Assembly: GCF_000342005.1 (NCBI RefSeq)
Contig: NZ_AOHO01000068.1
Coordinates: 355,461 to 419,460 of the forward strand
From: Amycolatopsis decaplanina DSM 44594
GTDB taxonomy: Bacteria; Actinomycetota; Actinomycetes; Mycobacteriales; Pseudonocardiaceae
Direction: 5' to 3'
DNA: 64,000 bases
Below the pieces are notes generated by a model. The model saw only the letters and a program-made list of their open reading frames with translations. It was not told the DNA's origin and did no database searches. This document shows, in pieces, positions 39,283-49,166 of the stretch; position 1 is the stretch's first letter, and each line of letters opens with the position of its first letter. The translations under genes and the position numbers were made by a program.

Positions 39283-42200
39283 CTAGGACTCCCGGCGCCT
39301 CCGTCCGGCGAGGAGCAGCAGCGCGCCGATGGCCAGCATGCCCAGCGCCAGCACGGTCATCGTCATCACCGGTGAGCCGGTCACGGCCAGGCCGGGCGGC
39401 CGCGGGGTGACCGGCGGCTGCGGGGTCGGCTTCTCCGGCGGCTGCGGAGCCGGCGGCTCCGGCGGCACCCGGGTGTCGGTACCGCAGTCGGGGTTCGCCG
39501 AACCCGGCGGGCAGTTGCCGCCAGGCGTGTCCGACGTGACGACGTTGCGGAGGCGGTGGTCACCGGTCGCCGGCTTCCGCACGGTGACGGCGTAGGTGAC
39601 GGTGGCCTTCTCCCCCGGCTTGAGCTCGCCCTTCCAGGTCAGCTTCGGCGCGGAATAGGTGACCGTTCCCGTGCTCGCCTTCGCGGTGCCGTCGAACGTG
39701 GCGTCGTCCAGCACCTGGGACAGGTCGTCGGTGAACGTCGCGTCGTCCACCGTGGCCTGTCCGGTGTTCTCCACCGTGACGGTGAACGTGACGACCTCGC
39801 CCGGTTTCGCCTCCGTCCTGTCGACCGTCTTCTTGATCTTCAGGCTGGACAGCGGCGTCGTCGTGCCGCACTTCGGATCCTTACTGCCCGGCGGGCAGTT
39901 GCCGCCCGGAGTGTCGGAGGTGATCACGTTGGTCAGCTTGCCGTCACCGTCGGTCTTGGTCACCTTGACGCTGTACGTGACCGTCGCCGTCTGCCCGATC
40001 TCCAGGTCGCCGGTCCAGGTCAGCTTCGGTTCCTCGTAGGTCACCGAACCGATCGTCGCCGCACCGTCCTTCTGGAACACGGCGTCGTCGAGGACCTCGG
40101 TGAGGTCGTCGGTGAACGTCGCGCCGGTCAGCTTCGTCTTGCCGGTGTTGCGCACGGTCACCGTGTACTTCACGACGTCGCCCGGGTTCGCGGTGGCCTT
40201 GTCCGCCTTCTTCTCCAGCGAGATACCGGGTACCGGGGTGGCGGTCGAGCAGGCCGGGTCGTCGGACTGCGGCGGGCAGGTGCCCGGGGTGCTGGTGCTG
40301 ACGGTGTTCCGCAGTTCGTGGTCGCCCGTCACCGGGTTCTTCACCTTGACCGAGTACTTCAGCGTGGTCGACGCCCCGACCGGGAGGTCGCCCACCCACA
40401 CCAGGTTCGGCGCGGTGAAGGCGAACGTCCCCGCGACCGGCGCCGACGCGGCGTCGTCCTGATAATCGGCGTCGTCCAGTACCTCGGACAGGTCATCCGT
40501 GACCCGTGCGGCGTCCTCGCCGACCAGGTCGACCTTGCCCGTGTTGGTGACGGTGACGGTGTAGGTGACGACGTCGCCCGGGTTCGCGGTCTGCTTGTCC
40601 GAGGTCTTCTTGACCGTCAGTTCGCGGGACGGCACGTCCGCGACGCAGTTCGGGTCGGTCGAATCCGGCGGGCAGTTGTTGCCCGGCGTCTCCGAAGTGA
40701 CCACATTGGACAGCTTCTTGTCACCGGTGTTCGGGTTCTTGATCTTGACCGTGTAGGTGATGGCCGAGGTCTGCCCGATGTCCAGCGAGCCGGTCCACGT
40801 CAGCTTCGGCGCCGCATACGTGACGCCACCGACGGTCGCCGCGCCGTCGTTCTGGTAGTCGGCGTCGTCCAGCACCTCGGTCATGTCATCGGTGAAGGTG
40901 GCGCCGTCCTGTTTGGTCTGCCCGGTGTTGGTGACGGTGATCGTGTACTTCACCGTGTCCCCGGGATCGACCGACTTCTTGTCGGCGGTCTTCTTGATGA
41001 GCAGTCCGGAGATCGGGGTGGTCGTACCGCAGTCCGGATCGGTCGAACCCGGCGGGCAGTTCCCGCCCGGAGTGTCCGAGGTGACGGCGTTGACGAGCTT
41101 CTTGTCACCGTCGCCCGGATTCTTCACCTTGACCGAGTAGGTGACCGTGGCGGTCTCGCCGATACCGAGGTCGCCGGTCCAGGTCAGCTCAGGCTCCGCA
41201 TAGGTCACCGCGCCGACGGTCGCCGCGCCGTCGTTCTGGTAGTCGGCGTCGTCGAGGACCTGAGTCAGGTCGTCGGTGAACGTGGCGCCGGAGATCTTGG
41301 TCTGGCCGGTGTTGGTCACGGTCACCGTGTACTTCACGACATCGCCGGGGTTCGCCGACTGCTTGTCGACCGTCTTCTTGATCTCCAGGCCCGAAACCGG
41401 GGTCTCCGTGCCGCAGTCCGGATCCGTCGATCCCGGCGGGCAGTTCCCGCCCGGCGTCTCCGACGACACCACGTTCTTCAACCGGTTGTCGCCGGTGTTC
41501 GGGTTCTTGACCTTGACCGTGTAGGTCACCGTGGACGTCTCACCGACGCCGAGATCACCGGTCCACGTCAGCTTCGGCGCCGCGTAGGAAACGCCGCCGA
41601 TCGTCGCGGCGCCGTCGTTCTGGTAGTCCGCGTCGTCCAGCACCTGTGTCAGGTCGTCGGTGAAGGTCGCACCGGTGATCTTCGTCTGCCCGGTGTTGGT
41701 GACGGTCACCGTGTACTTCACCGTGTCGCCAGGATTCGCCGACTGCTTGTCGACCGACTTCTCGATCTTCAACCCCGACACCGGGGTGGTCGTGCCACAC
41801 TTCGGATCCGTCGAACCGGGCGGACAGTTGCCACCGGGCGTCTCCGACGTGACCGTGTTGATGAGCTTCTTGTCGCCCGGGGCGGGGTTCTTGACCTTCA
41901 CCGTGTAGGTGACGGTCGACGTGGCACCGATCTCCAGGTCGCCGGTCCAGGTCAGCTTCGGCGCCGCGTAGGACACGGCACCGATCGTCGCGGCACCATC
42001 GTTCTGGTAATCCGCGTCATCCAGCACCTGCGCGAGGTCATCCGTGAACGTCGCACCGGAAACCTTGGTCTGCCCGGTGTTCGTGACGGTCACCGTGTAC
42101 TTCACCGTGTCGCCGGGATTCGCCGACTGCTTGTCGACGCTCTTCTCGATCTTCAAACCGGACACCGGAGTGGTCGTGCCACACTTCGGATCCGTCGAGC

Positions 42201-45200
42201 CCGGCGGGCAGTTCCCGCCCGGTGTCTCCGAGGACACCGCGTTCTTGAGCAGATTGTCGCCGGTATTGGGGTTCTTGACCTTCACCGTGTACGTGACGGT
42301 CGACGTGGCACCGATCTCCAGGTCGCCGATCCAGGTCAACTTCGGAGCGGCATACGAAACACTGCCGATCGACGCCGCACCATCGTTCTGGTAGTCCGCG
42401 TCATCGAGCACCTGTGCGAGGTCGTCGGTGAAGGTCGCGCCCGCCAGCTTCGTCTGACCGGTGTTCGTGACCGTGACCGTGTACTTCACGACGTCACCGG
42501 GATTCGCCGACTGCCTGTCCACCGACTTCTCGATCGACAGGCCGGAAACCGGCGTGGTGGTACCGCACTTCGGGTCCGTGGATCCCGGCGGGCAGTTACC
42601 ACCCGGAGTCTCCGAAGTGACCACATTGGACAGTTTCTTGTCACCGGGGTTCGGGTTCTTGACCTTCACCGTGTACGTGACCGTCGCGGCGGCACCGATT
42701 TCGAGGTCACCGGTCCACGTCAGCTTCGGCGCCGCGTACGTCACCGCGCCGATCGTCGCCGTACCGTCGTTCTGATAGTCCGCGTCATCGAGGACCTGTG
42801 TGAGATCGTCGGTGAACGTCGCACCGGAAACCTTGGTCTGCCCGGTGTTCGTGACGGTCACCGTGTACTTCACGACGTCACCGGGATTCGCCGACTGCTT
42901 GTCCACCGACTTCTCGATCTTCAACCCCGACACCGGAGTGGTCGTGCCACACTTCGGATCCGTCGAACCCGGCGGACAGTTCCCGCCCGGCGTCTCCGAC
43001 GACACCGCGTTCTTGAGCAGGTTGTCTCCTGTGGCGGGATTCTTCACCTTGACCGTGTAGGTCACCGTGGCCGTCTCACCGACGCCGAGATCGCCGGTCC
43101 AGGTCAGCTTCGGCGTGGCATACGACACCGCACCGATCGTCGCGGCGCCGTCGTTCTGGTAGTCAGCGTCGTCCAGCACCTGCGTCAGATCGTCGGTGAA
43201 CGTCGCTCCGGTCAGCTTGGTCTGTCCGGTGTTCCGCACGGTGACCGTGTATTTCACGACATCGCCCGGATTCGCCGACTGCTTGTCCACCGACTTCTCG
43301 ATCAACAGACCGGAAACCGGAGTCGTCGTGCCACACTGCGGATCCGTCGAACCCGGCGGACAGTTCCCGCCCGGCGTCTCCGACGTCACCACGTTCTTCA
43401 GCCGGTTGTCGCCCGTGTTGGGGCTCTTCACCTTGACCGTATAAGTGAATTCCGCGCTCTTCCCCGCCGCGAGCGTGCCGGTCCAGGTCAGCTTCGGCTC
43501 CGCATAGGAGACCGAACCGGGCGACGCGGTGGCGTCGTTCTGGTAGACGGCGTCGTCCAGCACCCCGGTCAGATCGTCGACGACCTTGAGGTCCGCCGCC
43601 GTCACCTTTCCGGTGTTGGCGACGGTGACCTTGTAGCGCACGGTGTCGCCGGGGTCGGCGGACTCCTTGTCCGCGGTCTTCGTCACCGTGTACGACGGCG
43701 GCGGAACCTTGGTCTTCGCGCACGCCGCGGCGGGATCGTCCGGGCAGCGGTTGTCCGGCGGGACGACCGGCGGCGGTCCGGTCGGGACGGTCGCGCGGTT
43801 CACCAGTTCCTTGCCGATGGCGGCCTCTTCGACCTTCACGCGCACCGTCAGCGTGGCCGTCTCGCCGACGGCGAGACCGTTCACGGCCCAATCGATCGGC
43901 CCGGTACCGGCCGCGGTGCCTTTCGAGGGAGTGGAGGACACATAGGTCGTTCCCGGCGGCAAGGTGTCGCGCACCGTGAGCGCGGGCACGGGGATCACGC
44001 CGGTGTTCCGCAGGGTCACCTGGTAGGTCAGGGTGTCGCCCGGGATCGCCTCGGCGAGGTCGACCGTCTTCGTCAGCTGGTACCCCGGCGAGGCGACCGT
44101 GTTCCGCACCGTGTTCGAAGTGCGTTCCTGCGGGCGGCCGGTGTCCTCGCCGCGAAAGGTCAGCTTGCCGGTGTTGTCGAGTTTGGTGCCGTCCGGCACA
44201 TCGAGCCCGACCTTGACCTTGAAGGCCACCTTCTGCGACTGCCCCGGCGCCAGATTCCGCAGACGACAGGTGACCACCTGGCCGGCGGCCGAACAGTCCG
44301 GATTGGACCCGGCCACGAACGTGACGCCGTCCGGCAGAGTGTCGGTGAGCACCACGTTCGTCGCGGTGTCGAGGTCGGTGGTGCTGCCGTCGGCGTGCCG
44401 GTTGGCGACGTCGAAGGTGTAGGTGACCTCGCTGCCCTTGGTGACGTAACCCGGCGGGTTGTCGTCGGTGTTGCCGACCGGATCGTTGGCCTTGGTGATC
44501 TGCAGGTCGGGTTCGAGCGCGTCGGTGACGAGCCAGATCGTCTGCGGGTACAGCGCGTCGCCGACGGTGCCGATCTTCACCTGGAGCGCGGTGGTCCCCG
44601 CGGGGACCTTGCCGGTGATGTCGATGCTGCGGGCGTCGTACCCGACGTTGTTCACCGGATTGGGATCACGAGACGTGACGTTCGTGCCCGAACCGGCGGC
44701 CGTGACGCGGTCGATCCGGCTGCTGAAGGCGTTGTTGGTCGCCACGCCGCCGGGCGCGGGCATGGCGATCGTCTGCAGGCTGGACGCGTCGGGCCCGACC
44801 TGGAGGTAGTCGCCGGTGATGGGCGCGTCGCCGTCACCGGCGACGATGCCGAGTTCGACGTTGGGCTGACGCGAGGTCGGGGCCTTGATGCCGCTCAGCG
44901 CGATGGTCGCCGAACTCGGCGTGCTGCCGCCCGCGACCACCTGCAGACCATCCCAGACCTGCAGGTATCGCAGCGGCTCGCTGGGCAGTTCGTAGGCCAC
45001 CACCAGGGACCAGCCACCCCAGCAGCCGAGGTTCGTCCGGCTGATCGACTGGCCCTGGCAGGCCTGGATGTCGGCGACCGTGTACTGCCCGGCGCCCGCG
45101 GCGGTCACGAGGTTCGTGACGTCGGCCGCGCCGCCGTAGGCGTACAAGGTAGGGGACCCGCCCGTGGTGGTCGCGGGGAACCAGTCATAGGTTTCGGCGG

Positions 45201-45663
45201 TGATGCGCTGATACGCGCTGGAGCCCGGGATCTTCATGGAGACCTGGTTGCCCCGGCTACCGTCGCCGGAGGTCCCGCTGCTGGCGACCGGGTTGAACTG
45301 CCAGTACAGCCGGGCGTTGAGCACCTTCGCGCCGGCCGGGACGTTCAGGCTCGCCGCGGACGCGGTGTTCCCGGGCGCGGCCGGGTCGGTCTTGATCCAC
45401 GACACCGCGCTCGCGTTGCTCGCGGACTCGTTGCAGACCACGCCGGCGCCACACTGCACGACGGAGTTGGCGGCCATCGTGATGCCGCCGTGCGCCAGCC
45501 CGGAGTACACCGGCTCCGGTCCGATGGGCCGCTCGGTGCCCGCTCCGCGCGGCTGCGTCTGGGCGTTCGCGGGCAGCGGGGCACCCATCAGCAAAGCCAC
45601 GACGATCACCGTGAGGATCGCCAAGCCCCGGCGCCACCGATTCCGCTCACGCCGTTCCGTCAT
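39283..45663 (-). CDS. Giant DUF11-repeat surface protein with LAVTG sortase signal
   Basis: 2126 residues. Signal peptide (RRGLAILTVIVVALLMGAPLPANAQ) followed by an N-terminal globular region of about 350 residues with Cys pairs (VVQCGAGVVCNESAS, IQACQGQSISRTNLGCWGGW). Then 13 DUF11-type beta modules, each opening like VDKQSANPGDVVKYTVTV and NTGQTK; ten of them (about 39478-43310) form 128-residue units, several nearly identical. Most of these units carry an NCPPGSTDPKC pair, probably a disulfide. A proline-rich spacer, then LAVTG, a TM helix and GRRRRES: a sortase class E wall-anchoring signal. It should project from the cell wall as a long rod, for adhesion or as a hyphal coat; no sortase gene is in the window. 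Copy number of units may vary between strains. Confidence 0.9.
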   Translation of the reverse strand: MTERRERNRWRRGLAILTVIVVALLMGAPLPANAQTQPRGAGTERPIGPEPVYSGLAHGGITMAANSVVQCGAGVVCNESASNASAVSWIKTDPAAPGNTASAASLNVPAGAKVLNARLYWQFNPVASSGTSGDGSRGNQVSMKIPGSSAYQRITAETYDWFPATTTGGSPTLYAYGGAADVTNLVTAAGAGQYTVADIQACQGQSISRTNLGCWGGWSLVVAYELPSEPLRYLQVWDGLQVVAGGSTPSSATIALSGIKAPTSRQPNVELGIVAGDGDAPITGDYLQVGPDASSLQTIAMPAPGGVATNNAFSSRIDRVTAAGSGTNVTSRDPNPVNNVGYDARSIDITGKVPAGTTALQVKIGTVGDALYPQTIWLVTDALEPDLQITKANDPVGNTDDNPPGYVTKGSEVTYTFDVANRHADGSTTDLDTATNVVLTDTLPDGVTFVAGSNPDCSAAGQVVTCRLRNLAPGQSQKVAFKVKVGLDVPDGTKLDNTGKLTFRGEDTGRPQERTSNTVRNTVASPGYQLTKTVDLAEAIPGDTLTYQVTLRNTGVIPVPALTVRDTLPPGTTYVSSTPSKGTAAGTGPIDWAVNGLAVGETATLTVRVKVEEAAIGKELVNRATVPTGPPPVVPPDNRCPDDPAAACAKTKVPPPSYTVTKTADKESADPGDTVRYKVTVANTGKVTAADLKVVDDLTGVLDDAVYQNDATASPGSVSYAEPKLTWTGTLAAGKSAEFTYTVKVKSPNTGDNRLKNVVTSETPGGNCPPGSTDPQCGTTTPVSGLLIEKSVDKQSANPGDVVKYTVTVRNTGQTKLTGATFTDDLTQVLDDADYQNDGAATIGAVSYATPKLTWTGDLGVGETATVTYTVKVKNPATGDNLLKNAVSSETPGGNCPPGSTDPKCGTTTPVSGLKIEKSVDKQSANPGDVVKYTVTVTNTGQTKVSGATFTDDLTQVLDDADYQNDGTATIGAVTYAAPKLTWTGDLEIGAAATVTYTVKVKNPNPGDKKLSNVVTSETPGGNCPPGSTDPKCGTTTPVSGLSIEKSVDRQSANPGDVVKYTVTVTNTGQTKLAGATFTDDLAQVLDDADYQNDGAASIGSVSYAAPKLTWIGDLEIGATSTVTYTVKVKNPNTGDNLLKNAVSSETPGGNCPPGSTDPKCGTTTPVSGLKIEKSVDKQSANPGDTVKYTVTVTNTGQTKVSGATFTDDLAQVLDDADYQNDGAATIGAVSYAAPKLTWTGDLEIGATSTVTYTVKVKNPAPGDKKLINTVTSETPGGNCPPGSTDPKCGTTTPVSGLKIEKSVDKQSANPGDTVKYTVTVTNTGQTKITGATFTDDLTQVLDDADYQNDGAATIGGVSYAAPKLTWTGDLGVGETSTVTYTVKVKNPNTGDNRLKNVVSSETPGGNCPPGSTDPDCGTETPVSGLEIKKTVDKQSANPGDVVKYTVTVTNTGQTKISGATFTDDLTQVLDDADYQNDGAATVGAVTYAEPELTWTGDLGIGETATVTYSVKVKNPGDGDKKLVNAVTSDTPGGNCPPGSTDPDCGTTTPISGLLIKKTADKKSVDPGDTVKYTITVTNTGQTKQDGATFTDDMTEVLDDADYQNDGAATVGGVTYAAPKLTWTGSLDIGQTSAITYTVKIKNPNTGDKKLSNVVTSETPGNNCPPDSTDPNCVADVPSRELTVKKTSDKQTANPGDVVTYTVTVTNTGKVDLVGEDAARVTDDLSEVLDDADYQDDAASAPVAGTFAFTAPNLVWVGDLPVGASTTLKYSVKVKNPVTGDHELRNTVSTSTPGTCPPQSDDPACSTATPVPGISLEKKADKATANPGDVVKYTVTVRNTGKTKLTGATFTDDLTEVLDDAVFQKDGAATIGSVTYEEPKLTWTGDLEIGQTATVTYSVKVTKTDGDGKLTNVITSDTPGGNCPPGSKDPKCGTTTPLSSLKIKKTVDRTEAKPGEVVTFTVTVENTGQATVDDATFTDDLSQVLDDATFDGTAKASTGTVTYSAPKLTWKGELKPGEKATVTYAVTVRKPATGDHRLRNVVTSDTPGGNCPPGSANPDCGTDTRVPPEPPAPQPPEKPTPQPPVTPRPPGLAVTGSPVMTMTVLALGMLAIGALLLLAGRRRRES
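39478..43310 (-). repeat. Ten tandem ~384-bp coding repeats inside the surface-protein gene
   Basis: The repeat period is 384 bp, one 128-residue DUF11 module. The units between about 40.9 and 43.3 kb are the most alike. The high similarity makes expansion, contraction and assembly collapse likely. Confidence 0.85.
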
Positions 45664-45847
45664 GCCGCCTCCGCCTCACCCCTCGCTCCCATCGACCCAG
45701 GTCAGGACGACGGGGACAGCGAGTCCGAATGACGGTCATCCTGGGTCGGCAAGATCGTCGACGGCAAGCGGGAGCAGCGGTGTCTCCTGGATAAGACCCG
45801 TTGAGTGGCCCCGAACCCCTCGGACGGGTGATCACTCCGCCCGTGCA

Positions 45848-45864
45848 CCGTCCACAACGGACGG
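45848..45864. promoter_or_regulatory. Dyad upstream of the surface-protein gene
   Basis: CCGTCC-ACAAC-GGACGG (45848-45864) is a perfect 6-bp-arm dyad in the 276-bp gap between the surface-protein start and the LAL regulator's end. It could be an operator or the regulator's terminator. Confidence 0.35.
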
Positions 45865-45881
45865 AGCGGAACGTGGTGGGG

Positions 45882-45927
45882 CTCGTGAGTGGTAAAGACG
45901 GTTCTAACCGTCCTTACCACTCACGAG
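45882..45927. repeat. 46-bp palindromic repeat, locus 3
   Basis: This copy has the arms of 1221-1266 with central CT and one base difference (A for G at 45895). It lies 13 bp past the stop of the LAL regulator. The flank GCGGAACGTGGTGGGG is shared with the copy at 57781. Confidence 0.93.
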
Positions 45928-45939
45928 GCGGTTCCGAGG

Positions 45940-48792
45940 TCAGGCGGTTTTGGAATCCTCGCCGTTCGCGTCGCCGAGCAGGTCCTCGGTCAGGACGGTG
46001 CGCGAGGGCAGTCCCAATTTGCGCAGCGCCCGTCCGACGTGGATCTCGACCGTCCTCGGCGAGAGGAACAGCCGCTCGCCGATCTCCCGGTTCGTGAGGT
46101 TCCGGGCGGCGAGCCGGGCGACCTCGAGTTCCCTCGGCGACAACGCTTCGCCGTAGCCCTTGCGGCCGCGCCGGGGCATCTCCGGATCACATCGCCGCAG
46201 CGAACGGCGGCAGCGGAGCGCGTCCACGGCGGCGCCGAGGCTCGCGTACGTCGTCTCCGCGGTGGTGAAGGAAGCGACGGCACGCTCCCGCGCCCCGGCT
46301 TCGGAGAAGCATCCGGCCGCGAGTTCGCCGGCGTAGGCGGCGAAATACGGAAGAGGCAACGCGGTATAGGCCTGTGCGGCACCGAGCAGCAGATCGCCGG
46401 CGGGGAGTGTCTCGCCACGCGCCTGGGTGAGCATTCCCCGGCACAGCAGCGCCGACGCGTTCGCCACCGGGGCGTCCTTGCCGTCGATGCCCTGCCGGTA
46501 CTCCGCGAGCAGCTCTCTCGCCTCGACGTGCTGGCCCAGCCCGAGCATGGTGCGCACGGCGAACGGCATCAGCTCGGCCGCCCAGACCCAATTGTTCTTG
46601 TGGCGTACGGTCTCCAGGCCGCACTCGGCCAGGCGCCGGGCGGCCTGCAGATCCTTGCCCGCCTGATGGACCGCCACACGGCCCGCGTACGCCGAAGCCT
46701 GCACCGGGACGCTGCCCGCGGAAAGCGCGAACGCCGCGTCGAAACTGCGCAATGCCGCGGTCGGCCGGTGCTGCCCGTACTCGTACCAGCCGAGCACCAG
46801 CAGCGGCTCGGCCGCCAGCGAACTGTCCTTGTCGACCCGCGTCAGCATCGCGCGCGCCTTCTCGGCGACGCTCGCCCACTCCCCCATCGCGAGGTCCAGG
46901 CGCAGTTCGGTGCCGTCGGCCAGCGCGTCGAGATAGGGCTGGTGGTCGTCGCGGATCAGCCTCCGCGCGGTCGCGAGGTAGACCCGCGAGACCGGATAGT
47001 GCCCGTTCCACGCCACCGCGTCGGCCAAGTTGATGTAGGTGCGGGCCACCTGGCGGCAGACCTCGGCCGACTCCGGTGCCCGTGGCAGGTCGTCGATCTC
47101 GTGCCAGGCCTCCGGATCGGCGATCTGCATACGCGCCGAAAGCCGGTTGGCGGTGATCGCGGCGAGCAGCCCGGCGTCGTGTTCCCCCTTGCTCACCTGC
47201 TCGGCCTCGTCGAGCCAGCGGAAGTTCTCCTCCACCGGAACCGTCCCGATATGCGGCAGCGCCAGGGTGACCAACCCCCTGGCGAGCAGCGCCTGCCGCC
47301 TGCCGAGGTCGGCCGCGCCCAGTTCGATCTCGAGCCTGCCCGCTTCGACCTTGCCCACCTGATTGATCAGGACCTGGCCGAGGTGGACCCGGATCTCGCC
47401 CCGCGCGGCCTTGCTCAGCGGCCATTCGCGCAGGATCTCCCGCAGCAGCCGGACTGTTCCGGCATGCGCGATGCTGCGCGGCAGTTCCCTGCCGAGCCGG
47501 ACGGCGAACGACTCACGCGCGGTCCGCGGCAGATCCGTGTCCCGCAAGGCCGCTTCGAGCAGACGGCTCGCTTCCTCGGTCCGGCCGTCTTCGATGGCGT
47601 TGTCGACCGCGACGCCGGTCCACTGTGTCCACGCGGCGATGTCGCCCGCCGCCCGCGCGTGACGGGCGATGAGCGACGCGAAGGGTTCGGCGCCCGCGGC
47701 GAGCCGGGCGGCGGCGCGTCCGTGCATCGCGCACCGTTGAGGCCCGGGAAGCAACGCGTAGACCGCTTCGGCGATCAGAGGGCTCCCCGAGACGTAGCGG
47801 CCGCGGCCGAGATCCCGTAGCAGTCCCGCCTCCACGGCTTCGGTGACCGCGCCGGAGATCTCCCCGGACGACGGCGCCGCAACCGTGCCCAGATCCGGTT
47901 CCCTGGCGGGCGATCCCAGTACCGCGGCCGCGCGGACGACGTCCCGTGCGGCCGGGCCGATCACCGCCATCAGGCCGGAGACCCGGCTCCGCACGATCGG
48001 CGGCACGGTCGCCGACACGAGCCTGTCCGCCGAAAGTGCCTCGGCCGTGTCGCCGACGCTCTGCACCAATGCCGTCAGGTCGACGGCGATTCCGGACGTC
48101 CGCCGGTGCGCCGCTTCGGCGAAATCCGGCGCGCAGCGGCCGAAGGACGCGTCCAGCAGCGTCCGCACCTGGACGGCGGTGAACGCCGCGAGCGAGAGTT
48201 GCGCGGCGGTCTCGCGCAGCGGCGGGAATCGCCGCGGTCCGCACGTCACCGCGCTGACCACCACGCTCAGCGGCGTGGCCGGGGACGCCGCGAGCCCGCG
48301 CAGGAACTCCCAGGTGTCGTCGTCGGCGGAGTGGACGTCGTCGAGCACCAGCACCGCCGGACCGCAGCCGGTCAGTACCTCGCGCACCGCGCGGAACTCC
48401 TGCTGCCGGACGGTCCCGGCGTCCGCGTTCTCCGGGAACGGCGGCAACCACGGCGACCATTCGGGGATCAGCCGCCGCAGGACGCCCGTCACCGGGGAGA
48501 AGCACGACGCTTGGGCGGCGACCACGTCGCTCTTCCCGAGCAGCGCGTCGACCAACGGCGCCAGCCGGCCCGGCCGGGCGAAGGAACCGCACCGGGCGGA
48601 CCAGACCACGCGCGACGCGATCCCGGGATGAGCGGCCAGTTCTTCGAGCAGACGGCTCCGGCCCACACCCGGTTCGCCCTCGACGACGGCGACCGACGGC
48701 GGGCGCGAGGCGACGCGCACCAGTTCGGCCAGTTCGGTGTCGCGGGCCACGAACACCGGTGCCGCACCGATCGTCGGCATGCTCGGGACCAT
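45940..48792 (-). CDS. LuxR-family LAL (large ATP-binding) regulator
   Basis: About 951 residues from the ATG at 48792 (an ATG at 48780 is an alternative; neither has a strong ribosome site). An N-terminal AAA/STAND module has Walker A VEGEPGVGRSRLLEELA and Walker B AVLVLDDVHSADDD. A long TPR-like helical middle follows (about 400-860). The C-terminal LuxR helix-turn-helix is LSPRELEVARLAARNLTNREIGERLFLSPRTVEIHVGRALRKLG. LAL proteins are ATP-dependent activators. It is transcribed toward the surface-protein gene, 276 bp upstream of it on the same strand. It is the only dedicated regulator nearby, so it may control that gene or the secreted protease operon that diverges from it. Confidence 0.87.
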   Translation of the reverse strand: MVPSMPTIGAAPVFVARDTELAELVRVASRPPSVAVVEGEPGVGRSRLLEELAAHPGIASRVVWSARCGSFARPGRLAPLVDALLGKSDVVAAQASCFSPVTGVLRRLIPEWSPWLPPFPENADAGTVRQQEFRAVREVLTGCGPAVLVLDDVHSADDDTWEFLRGLAASPATPLSVVVSAVTCGPRRFPPLRETAAQLSLAAFTAVQVRTLLDASFGRCAPDFAEAAHRRTSGIAVDLTALVQSVGDTAEALSADRLVSATVPPIVRSRVSGLMAVIGPAARDVVRAAAVLGSPAREPDLGTVAAPSSGEISGAVTEAVEAGLLRDLGRGRYVSGSPLIAEAVYALLPGPQRCAMHGRAAARLAAGAEPFASLIARHARAAGDIAAWTQWTGVAVDNAIEDGRTEEASRLLEAALRDTDLPRTARESFAVRLGRELPRSIAHAGTVRLLREILREWPLSKAARGEIRVHLGQVLINQVGKVEAGRLEIELGAADLGRRQALLARGLVTLALPHIGTVPVEENFRWLDEAEQVSKGEHDAGLLAAITANRLSARMQIADPEAWHEIDDLPRAPESAEVCRQVARTYINLADAVAWNGHYPVSRVYLATARRLIRDDHQPYLDALADGTELRLDLAMGEWASVAEKARAMLTRVDKDSSLAAEPLLVLGWYEYGQHRPTAALRSFDAAFALSAGSVPVQASAYAGRVAVHQAGKDLQAARRLAECGLETVRHKNNWVWAAELMPFAVRTMLGLGQHVEARELLAEYRQGIDGKDAPVANASALLCRGMLTQARGETLPAGDLLLGAAQAYTALPLPYFAAYAGELAAGCFSEAGARERAVASFTTAETTYASLGAAVDALRCRRSLRRCDPEMPRRGRKGYGEALSPRELEVARLAARNLTNREIGERLFLSPRTVEIHVGRALRKLGLPSRTVLTEDLLGDANGEDSKTA

Positions 48793-48941
48793 ACCGAGAG
48801 GACACCCGCCGAAAGGCGGGAACACGAACAGTGACCACGACCCGCACGCTTTCCGCTGGTCCACACCACCGGAGTCACGACCTCCCCATGCCGTTAACTC
48901 GATCGGGCGACGCCGACCTGCGGTGGCACCGATCCCCGCAC

Positions 48942-48969
48942 CGGCAATACGGACCCTTACGTATTGCCG
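48942..48969. promoter_or_regulatory. Hairpin in the LAL/protease divergent region
   Basis: CGGCAATACG (48942-48951) pairs perfectly with CGTATTGCCG (48960-48969) over an 8-nt loop. The surrounding gene-free stretch 48793-49166 also has a CCCGCC-GAAA-GGCGGG tetraloop hairpin (48805-48820) and two GGGTAGCCG copies near 49080-49120. These may belong to a structured leader of the protease operon; no known riboswitch is recognised. Confidence 0.45.
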
Positions 48970-49166
48970 CGAACCTTGCCAGAGGTACCACCGGAGGGTG
49001 AATCTCAGTCTGTTCACAGTGCCCCTCTGTCACCTAGTCACAGCGCAAGTCCCCCGCTCGCGCCGGTCGGCCGCTCGGTCGGGTAGCCGAAGTTCCCACC
49101 TGTCCCTTCCGGGTAGCCGCCGGCACGTGCTTCGCGTTCGACCATCCAGTTAGGAGTGTTCCGACG

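Noticed and set aside
39478..43310. Regular repeats that might suggest a CRISPR-like or satellite array
   Set aside because: The 384-bp period is a whole number of codons and encodes DUF11 modules with synonymous differences; there are no unique spacers.
39556..45732. 2058-residue open frame antisense to the surface-protein gene
   Set aside because: Long antisense frames arise from the third-position GC bias; its translation is arginine- and valine-rich, has no domain, and mirrors the sense repeats.
48793..49166. c-di-AMP (ydaO) riboswitch before the protease operon
   Set aside because: The duplicated GGGTAGCCG is suggestive, but the characteristic GGGGACCC and GCTAACC segments are not visible.
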